A stretch of 12,829 nucleotides of DNA from Gammaproteobacteria bacterium UBA4475 (lineage in GTDB: Bacteria; Pseudomonadota; Gammaproteobacteria; Pseudomonadales; Azotimanducaceae). The position numbers and the translations under genes are program-made. The notes under the pieces are model-generated. The model did not search any database. It had not been told where the DNA came from and worked only from the letters and a program-made list of their open reading frames with translations. This document shows, one piece after another, positions 7,412-12,829 of the stretch (within the stretch, counting starts at the first letter, position 1; every line of letters starts with the position of its first letter). The stretch lies in assembly GCA_002389265.1 (NCBI GenBank), contig DGOD01000381.1:1-12829 (forward strand), written 5' to 3'.

Positions 7412-9301
7412 CTATTCATCAATACTGACATCCTGAAATTGCAGCTCGTGTAGCGTGTAATATAATCCCTTCAGCGCCAGCAGCGCTGCATGGGTTCCCA
7501 ACTCGCGCACCACACCGTGATGCAATACCAACACCTGATCAGCTTCCTGAATCGTCTGCAGGCGATGCGCAATCAAAATGGAGGTACGTCCCGTCATCAG
7601 CTTACGCAGTCCGTCCTGAATCAATCGTTCAGTTTCCGTATCAATACTGGCGGTGGCTTCATCCAAAATCAGGATCTCCGGATCTGCGGCCAGGACCCGA
7701 GCGAAGGCCAATAATTGCCGCTGCCCCTGCGACAGATTAGCGCCTCGTTCGACCAAAATACTGTCGTAGCCCTCGGGCAGCCGTTCGATAAATTCATGGG
7801 CATTGACGGTCTTCGCCGCTTCGATGGCGCGCTCGCGACTGATCTTGGGGTTGCCCAGAATAATGTTGTCGAGGATCGACCCGGAAAATATATGAAAGTC
7901 CTGTAGGACGACACCAATTCGGCTGCGCACGTCTTGACTGCGCAAATCGTTCAGGTCGATATCGTCAAGAAAAATACGATCGCGATCGAAATCATAAAAC
8001 CGCCCCAGCAATCGAATCATCGTACTCTTGCCCGACCCTGTAGGCCCAACGATGGCCAATTTCTCACCCGGTTGAATGACCACAGACACACCCTTAAGAA
8101 TTGGCACTGCTGGCGAATAGCCAAAGGTCAGATCGCGGAACTCTACTTTGCCGCGCAACCGCGCCGGCAACTCAACGGGGTGTGTCGGCTCATGTATTTG
8201 CTCGTCCCAATCCAACGCTTGGAAGATCCGCTCGCCGCTGGCCATCGCTCGAAACAACACATTTAATTGCTCGCCCAGCATCACGACCGGCGTAAACAAC
8301 ATATTCATAAAGCGGGTAAACAGGATGACACCACCCAGGCTCATCTCATCCTGCACCACGGCGCCGCCGCCATACCAGATGATGATTCCGAGGCCAACTG
8401 CGGCCAGACTATCATTGAAGGCACCATAAGCCGTCGACAAATCGATCGAGCGATTTTCATATCCCAGGTTACGTTGGTTGATTTGAGTATATTCGTCGAG
8501 ATTGCGTGCCTGCCGGTCGTTGAGTTGGACCACCTGCATGCCCGAGAGATTTTCCTGCAGGTTCTGATTCAGCGAGGAGACGGTATTACGAACCAGGCGA
8601 AATATTTCCTGAGTCGCATTGCGGAAAAAATGCGTGGCGATACCCACAACGGGCACCAATAGCAGCAAAATCAGGGTGAGTTTAACGCTGGTAGACAACA
8701 TGATGGTCAGCGCTACCAGGAAAGGCACAAATTCCCCGACTAAAGCCCCCATGCCCCTGAGCATTTCATACAACGCTTCGACATCATTGGTAACTCGCGT
8801 CATGATCCGCCCTGTGGGCACCTTATCGTAAAAGGAACTAGGGCGACGCTCTAGGTGGGCGAACAGATCTTGGCGCAGGTCGCGTAACGCATTCACAATG
8901 GCACTGATCAGCGTCAACCGATGCGCGTGACCTGCCACCGCCGTGACACACATCGCCAGCAAAAAAAGTAGACCGGCAGCAAAGATCGGCTCGATGCCCA
9001 GGTACGACTCGACCCAGCGGGTCAGCGCGATCATCCCCAGGTCAGGCATATGGCTGCTCATTTCACCGACGATAATATAGTCAACCAACACCCGGCTGAT
9101 GATAATCTCCATCATCACCGTCACACAGCTCGCAGCCAGGATCAGTACAGCGCTGAACGCCAGTCGAATCTTGAAAGGTTCGAGCCAACCCACGATTCGG
9201 CGTAACAACTGCAGATTCAATACGGTACCGGAGAGCTCGGCGTCAAACATGCCGTGATCTGTCTCGGCCCTGACTTGACTAGCTTGGGTTCGCCTGCTCA
9301 T
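7412..9301 (-). CDS. ABC-B exporter half, catalytically competent subunit
   Basis: Second subunit of a predicted heterodimeric ABC exporter (TM288/BmrCD/MdlAB type) in the inner membrane. The 629 residues begin with a polar tail of about 35, then six transmembrane helices (about 45-350) with the coupling-loop segment SSFYDKVPTGRIMTRVTNDV (155-174). The nucleotide-binding domain has Walker A GPTGSGKST (419-427), Q-loop Gln467, signature LSQGQ (523-527), Walker B LILD with catalytic Glu548, and switch His579. The signature has Gln in place of the usual first Gly, the form seen in subunits whose signature faces the partner's degenerate site. The ATG start overlaps the upstream partner's stop as ATGA, so equimolar coupled synthesis is likely. 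Drug, lipid or peptide export are all possible; the substrate is not readable. Confidence 0.93.
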   Translation of the reverse strand: MSRRTQASQVRAETDHGMFDAELSGTVLNLQLLRRIVGWLEPFKIRLAFSAVLILAASCVTVMMEIIISRVLVDYIIVGEMSSHMPDLGMIALTRWVESYLGIEPIFAAGLLFLLAMCVTAVAGHAHRLTLISAIVNALRDLRQDLFAHLERRPSSFYDKVPTGRIMTRVTNDVEALYEMLRGMGALVGEFVPFLVALTIMLSTSVKLTLILLLLVPVVGIATHFFRNATQEIFRLVRNTVSSLNQNLQENLSGMQVVQLNDRQARNLDEYTQINQRNLGYENRSIDLSTAYGAFNDSLAAVGLGIIIWYGGGAVVQDEMSLGGVILFTRFMNMLFTPVVMLGEQLNVLFRAMASGERIFQALDWDEQIHEPTHPVELPARLRGKVEFRDLTFGYSPAVPILKGVSVVIQPGEKLAIVGPTGSGKSTMIRLLGRFYDFDRDRIFLDDIDLNDLRSQDVRSRIGVVLQDFHIFSGSILDNIILGNPKISRERAIEAAKTVNAHEFIERLPEGYDSILVERGANLSQGQRQLLAFARVLAADPEILILDEATASIDTETERLIQDGLRKLMTGRTSILIAHRLQTIQEADQVLVLHHGVVRELGTHAALLALKGLYYTLHELQFQDVSIDE

Positions 9302-11088
9302 AGGGGTGCCGTCACTTGCGCTCGGCGCTGAGCGGCTTGATCCGCACCTGGGGTTTGGGCCCGCTCCAGTTCGGCATAGGCTCCACCCTGGCGAAGCAAC
9401 TCGGCATGAGACCCCGCCTCAATAATCCGCCCCTCATCGAGGACGATGATCCTGTCGGCATGGCGCAGCGTGGAAACCCGATGCGACACGATAATCGTGG
9501 TGCGTTCGCGACGCATGGTTTTCAGTCGATTCAGAATATGCTCTTCAGTCTCCGTATCAACACTACTGAAGCAATCGTCAAGGATCAGCACCGGTGCATT
9601 ACGGATCAAACCCCGCGCTAAAGTTGCTCGCTGTTTTTGACCGCCGGACAAGGTCACGCCTCGCTCGCCAATCAGGGTGTCCATCTGCTCAGGAAAAGCC
9701 TCAATGGTCTCCCGCAGGGCTGCAGCCTCGGCAGAATCCCAGACCAGGTCTAAGGCCCGGGCCGGATCGTCATAACTGATGTTGTTACGCAACGGCTCAC
9801 CGAACAAAAACGGATCCTGCAACACTTGGGCTATCTGGCTGCGAACCTGGCTCAACGGATAATCACAAATGTCATGACCATCCAGAAACAAACAGCCCCT
9901 GGGCGTATCCGCCATTCGAGTGAATAATTTCAACAGCGTTGACTTGCCCGCGCCAACCCGGCCGACAATCGCAATAGACTCACCGGCCTTGATCTGTAGT
10001 GTAATATCCTTCAACACGGGTTCTGCAGCCCGCGGATAACTATACGTCAGGTGCTTGAATTCAAACTCACCACGAATAGTCGCGGGCGTATTATCGGAGG
10101 GACTATCGCGAATTTCCGGCACCGCATCAAAAATTTCATGCAAACGGTTGGTCGCAACAGCGCCTCGTTGCACCAGCGTCACGAACATGCCCGCCATTCG
10201 AATAGGCTGAAGCAGCATGTTCAGACACGCCAGGAAAAACACCAGGTCGCCAATTGAAATCTCGCCAGCCAGAACTTGACTGCCACCGTAAACGATAATC
10301 AATAGTTGTGCGGCCGACGCCTGAAACGGCATCCAGGCACTCATTAGAGAATTAACTCGCGACTGGCTATAGAACGCTTGGGCATAATTTTCATTAACGC
10401 CACCGAAGCGGCGAATTTCGTTGTCTTCCTGCGCCTGAGCCTGAACGGTTCTGATGCCGCCTAGGTTCTCTTGAACGAGGCTCGAGAGCGCCGACAGGTT
10501 TTCCTGCACAGCCACAGAAGTGACTGCCAGTTGCCGCGACATCCACCAACCATAGTAAAAAATAGCCGGCAGAATTGGCATGATCATGAAGGTCAACGCC
10601 GGTGACTTGTACATCATCGCCGAGACCCCGAACAATGGCGCATAGACCATGATCACAATCTGGATCATCCCAAACGCCACCAAACGCTGGATCAAGGAGA
10701 TATCCTGAATCGCTCGCGTCATGATGTCGCCGACGCCCATCTTCGAAAAGAAATCACTGCCCTGTTGCTGCACAGTCATATACAGCCGCTGACGTAAATC
10801 ATAGGCAACCAGCTGACCCACGCGCCGAACCTGGCGGCGCGCATGCACCACGAAGACAAACCGAAGCATCACGGAGAAAATCAGAACGGTGGCGACCTGG
10901 CCTACGGAAAATGGCGCGAGGACGGAATCTGCGCTGCCGCCCAGTATCTCAATGGTATCAATACCAACCGATACTAAGTAATAAGTACTGACTTCAAAGA
11001 AACGCGCGATAAAGAAGCTCAGGAAGCCGAGGCCTATCTGGTAGCGATAGGGCCGAAGAAACGGAATTAGGCGAATCAAGGACTTCAA
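9298..11088 (-). CDS. ABC-B exporter half, degenerate-site subunit
   Basis: First subunit of the same predicted heterodimeric exporter. The 596 residues comprise six transmembrane helices (about 17-310) and a nucleotide-binding domain with Walker A GRVGAGKST (376-384), Q-loop Gln424, canonical signature LSGGQ (480-484), Walker B LILDD (501-505) and switch His536. Walker B is followed by Asp505 where the catalytic glutamate normally stands, in DDCFSSVD instead of DEATSALD. That is the hallmark of the subunit contributing Walker A/B to the non-hydrolysing site in TM287/288-like and YheI-like exporters. The start codon is TTG at 11088; no ATG is available upstream before a stop, and the protein begins right at the usual RLIPFLRPYR segment. 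The gene is transcribed divergently from the membrane/spermidine-synthase-like pair. A role like MdlA is possible, but orthology cannot be decided here. Confidence 0.92.
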   Translation of the reverse strand: MKSLIRLIPFLRPYRYQIGLGFLSFFIARFFEVSTYYLVSVGIDTIEILGGSADSVLAPFSVGQVATVLIFSVMLRFVFVVHARRQVRRVGQLVAYDLRQRLYMTVQQQGSDFFSKMGVGDIMTRAIQDISLIQRLVAFGMIQIVIMVYAPLFGVSAMMYKSPALTFMIMPILPAIFYYGWWMSRQLAVTSVAVQENLSALSSLVQENLGGIRTVQAQAQEDNEIRRFGGVNENYAQAFYSQSRVNSLMSAWMPFQASAAQLLIIVYGGSQVLAGEISIGDLVFFLACLNMLLQPIRMAGMFVTLVQRGAVATNRLHEIFDAVPEIRDSPSDNTPATIRGEFEFKHLTYSYPRAAEPVLKDITLQIKAGESIAIVGRVGAGKSTLLKLFTRMADTPRGCLFLDGHDICDYPLSQVRSQIAQVLQDPFLFGEPLRNNISYDDPARALDLVWDSAEAAALRETIEAFPEQMDTLIGERGVTLSGGQKQRATLARGLIRNAPVLILDDCFSSVDTETEEHILNRLKTMRRERTTIIVSHRVSTLRHADRIIVLDEGRIIEAGSHAELLRQGGAYAELERAQTPGADQAAQRRAQVTAPL

Positions 11089-11261
11089 TAGTTGGATCTC
11101 AAGTTGACGCGTTATTCTGCCACAACTGCACTGAGACTGAAATGTGCAGCCGCCTGCATCGCCAGCTAATCTGCGACAGGGTATACTCCCCCGGCGCGGC
11201 CTCGGCCCTAGTGACAGGGGCGCACACCAAAAACTTCATGCCTAACTGATAGTGAAAAATA
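11089..11261. promoter_or_regulatory. Divergent intergenic region with candidate plus-strand -10 element
   Basis: 173 bases between the leftward exporter operon and the rightward membrane/spermidine-synthase-like operon, so promoters for both must lie here or overlap it. On the plus strand TATACT at 11182-11187 is a five-of-six -10 match and would give a leader of about 70 bases; its -35 region is poor. The following stretch (11188-11220) is GC-rich with GGCC repeats. On the minus strand I find no convincing promoter pair. Confidence 0.35.
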
Positions 11262-11897
11262 ATGTCCAGCAATCATCCGTCGAACAACTTACCGCCACTA
11301 ATCTTTAACCTCATCGTCCTCTGCCTGGCGTTTACGAGTGGGTTTATCATCATGGCCATCGAATTGCTGGGCGGGCGAATTCTCGCACCCTACTTTGGCA
11401 GCAGTATCTACGTCTGGGGAAGTATCATTACGATCTTCATGCTGTCTTTGTCGATCGGCTATCTCTCTGGTGGTCGATTATCCATCAACAATCCCCACTT
11501 AGGTCGCTATGGCGTGTTTTTCCTGGCAGCGGCGATCACGCTGTTACCCACCATCATCTGGAGTAACAACATCATGGATTGGGTTTTTGTTCGCTTGGAG
11601 GACCCACGTTATGGCTCTTTGGTGGCATCGACGCTGCTATTTTTCATCCCCACCGCCATCCTCGGCATGATTGCCCCCTACTCGGTACGTCTGTTAGTCG
11701 CCCACGCAGCCCATGCGGGCCAGATTGCCGGGCGGTTATATTTTATATCGACCCTGGGCAGTGCCCTCGGTACGCTGGCCACGTCTTTTTACCTGGTCCT
11801 ATGGTTCGAAGTCGATGCCATCTTAATGACCATGAGCGCAGTTCTGGCCGCCGGCGGCGTCAGCGCGATGCTCGCTTACTGGAGTCACCGCACATGA
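11262..11897 (+). CDS. Six-helix membrane protein, homologous to the N-terminal domain of fused MFS/spermidine-synthase-like proteins
   Basis: An integral membrane protein of 211 residues with about six hydrophobic segments: 12-36, 49-70, 83-100, 120-146, 158-181 and 184-207. The first two loops carry the pattern typical of the membrane part of fused spermidine-synthase-like proteins: SGF..MAIELLGGRILAP with FGSS.YVWG (26-53), then the IGYLSGGRLS segment (65-74). In many bacteria this domain is joined to a Rossmann-fold synthase domain in one chain; here it ends just before that point, and the synthase domain follows as its own gene. The stop TGA overlaps the next ATG (ATGA at 11894-11897). 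The ATG at 11262 has only a weak AGTGA upstream. With six helices and a basic C-terminus (SHRT), both ends should be cytoplasmic. Its role, channel or transporter or anchor for the enzyme, is unknown. Confidence 0.85.
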   Translation: MSSNHPSNNLPPLIFNLIVLCLAFTSGFIIMAIELLGGRILAPYFGSSIYVWGSIITIFMLSLSIGYLSGGRLSINNPHLGRYGVFFLAAAITLLPTIIWSNNIMDWVFVRLEDPRYGSLVASTLLFFIPTAILGMIAPYSVRLLVAHAAHAGQIAGRLYFISTLGSALGTLATSFYLVLWFEVDAILMTMSAVLAAGGVSAMLAYWSHRT

Positions 11898-12781
11898 TGC
11901 GTCTATGGGTTTTACTGGTGTTGCTGGTTTTGGCCATTCCGTCCTTGCAGGCGAAAGAGATTCACCGCGAAAAATCCCTGTATCGCAATATTGTGGTCAA
12001 AGAAGCTGACGGTCGACGCTGCCTGCTATTTAGCGTTCAACGGGGCGATAGACATCAGACCTGCATGGACCTGCAGGACCCCAAACGGCTGGTATTTCCC
12101 TATGTCCGTATGAGCTTTGGCGGGCTGTTGTTGAACCCTAACCCCGCCCGCGTACTGGTCATCGGTCTCGGTGGCGGCTCCATTCCCACCGCACTCTCAG
12201 AATTATTTCCCGCTGCCATGATTGATGTAGTGGAAATAGACGAAGCCGTCGTGCGGGTTGCCCGGCAGTATTTCAACTTTACCGAGTCAGCCCATCTCAA
12301 GGTCAAGGTCAGCGATGCTCGCGTGTTTATTAAACGCGCCTTGTTGCTAGACCGGACCTATGACCTGATTATTCTCGATGCCTTTACCGGTGACTATATA
12401 CCTGAACATCTGATGACTCAGGAATTCCTCCAAGAGAGCCACGATCTCTTGAGCGAAGACGGGGTTCTGGTTGCCAACACCTTCTCAACCAGCGTCTTGT
12501 ATGACCATGAGTCAGAGACCTACCAGTCGGTGTTTGGTGACTACCTCAACTTTAAACTGCCGATTTCCGGCAATCGAGTCATTATCGCCGGTCGCCAGGG
12601 CTTGCCCAGTGATTTTGTGATCAAGAGCCAAGCCAGCCGGTTAGTGGAATCTCTGCGACCTTATGGTATTGACCCAAGAACCTATCCAGCCAACATGAGT
12701 CGAGAGAAAGACTGGGACAGAACTCGCCGTCTACTCACCGACCAATATGCTCCTGCCAACCTGCTCCGCGGCGAAGACTGA
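11894..12781 (+). CDS. Spermidine-synthase-like Rossmann-fold enzyme with N-terminal signal peptide
   Basis: The 295 residues contain an aminopropyltransferase/methyltransferase-type core: the beta-hairpin entry EKSLYRNIVVKE (26-37), the SAM/dcSAM loop VLVIGLGGGS (87-96), acidic VVEIDE (112-117), DARVF (141-145) and YDLIILDAFTGDYIP (156-170) with Asp162. True spermidine synthases have DSSDP-like residues after that Asp, whereas this has DAFTGD, so classical putrescine aminopropylation is doubtful. The N-terminus MMRLWVLLVLLVLAIPSLQA followed by KEIH looks like a cleavable signal peptide (basic residue, leucine core, LQA before the cut); it could instead be an uncleaved anchor helix equivalent to helix seven of the fused proteins. 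The mature part has only Cys43 and Cys57. The ATG at 11894 was chosen over the open frame reaching back to 11579, because that extension is antisense-like to the membrane gene's codons and lacks any domain. An ATG at 11897 is an equal alternative. Confidence 0.88.
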   Translation: MMRLWVLLVLLVLAIPSLQAKEIHREKSLYRNIVVKEADGRRCLLFSVQRGDRHQTCMDLQDPKRLVFPYVRMSFGGLLLNPNPARVLVIGLGGGSIPTALSELFPAAMIDVVEIDEAVVRVARQYFNFTESAHLKVKVSDARVFIKRALLLDRTYDLIILDAFTGDYIPEHLMTQEFLQESHDLLSEDGVLVANTFSTSVLYDHESETYQSVFGDYLNFKLPISGNRVIIAGRQGLPSDFVIKSQASRLVESLRPYGIDPRTYPANMSREKDWDRTRRLLTDQYAPANLLRGED

Positions 12782-12793
12782 CCCACCGTCGAC

Positions 12794-12829
12794 ACGGCTA
12801 GCGCTTTCTTAGTGGCTAGCCGTTTTCTC
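12794..12829 (+). terminator. Rho-independent terminator
   Basis: A perfect nine-base inverted repeat, ACGGCTAGC (12794-12802) and GCTAGCCGT (12815-12823), encloses a 12-base loop and runs into TTTTCTC. It stands 12 bases after the stop of the spermidine-synthase-like gene and should end that operon. The T-tract is short but the stem is strong; the window stops right behind it. Confidence 0.85.

Noticed and set aside
11579..11893. N-terminal extension of the spermidine-synthase-like frame inside the membrane-protein gene
   Set aside because: The extension is rich in Pro, Arg and His with no recognisable domain, overlaps well-supported coding sequence in another frame, and the conserved protein starts cleanly at ATGATG at 11894.
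11880..11900. Sequencing frameshift breaking one fused gene
   Set aside because: Not excluded, but the junction has a proper ATGA stop/start and the second part begins with a signal-like sequence, so two genes are the simpler reading.
1..12829. CRISPR array, tRNA, rRNA, insertion sequence, integrase or toxin-antitoxin genes
   Set aside because: Looked for on both strands; no regularly spaced repeats, cloverleaf sequences, transposase motifs or paired small toxin genes were seen.

Overview
The window looks like a chromosomal segment of a mid-GC gammaproteobacterium, possibly from a marine lineage. This rests on gene content and protein style only; there is no rRNA or other phylogenetic marker. 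Coding density is high, every gap between genes is under 300 bases, and I see no tRNA, rRNA, CRISPR array, insertion sequence or phage gene.

Minus strand, read right to left (about 11088 down to 1). First comes a coupled pair of ABC-B half-transporters (11088-9298 and 9301-7412, ATGA overlap) that should form one heterodimeric exporter with one degenerate and one competent ATP site. After 157 bases follows a tight four-gene group: an HSL-type esterase (7254-6343), a 53-residue small ORF of unknown function with a strong ribosome binding site (6320-6159), a selenide,water dikinase fused behind an FAD/NAD oxidoreductase (6162-3916, TTG start), and a fatty-acid acyl-CoA synthetase (3923-2229). 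The last three overlap by 4 and 8 bases. Then comes ferrochelatase (2076-1060), which has a cysteine-rich insert next to the catalytic histidine, and the membrane half of a third ABC exporter, cut by the left window edge (987-1).

Plus strand (11262-12781). Two genes overlapping by ATGA encode, as separate polypeptides, the two halves of what is usually one fused membrane/spermidine-synthase-like protein. The first is a six-helix membrane protein. The second is a Rossmann-fold catalytic domain with its own signal peptide and only two cysteines, 14 residues apart. A perfect 9-bp stem with a T-tract terminates this unit at the right edge.

Functional reading: the minus-strand cluster combines lipid or ester hydrolysis, acyl activation, selenophosphate supply with an unexplained redox module, and haem completion. 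Whether these form one pathway is not shown by the sequence. The least explained parts are the apparently exported spermidine-synthase-like enzyme with its separate membrane partner, and the small ORF in front of the selD fusion.
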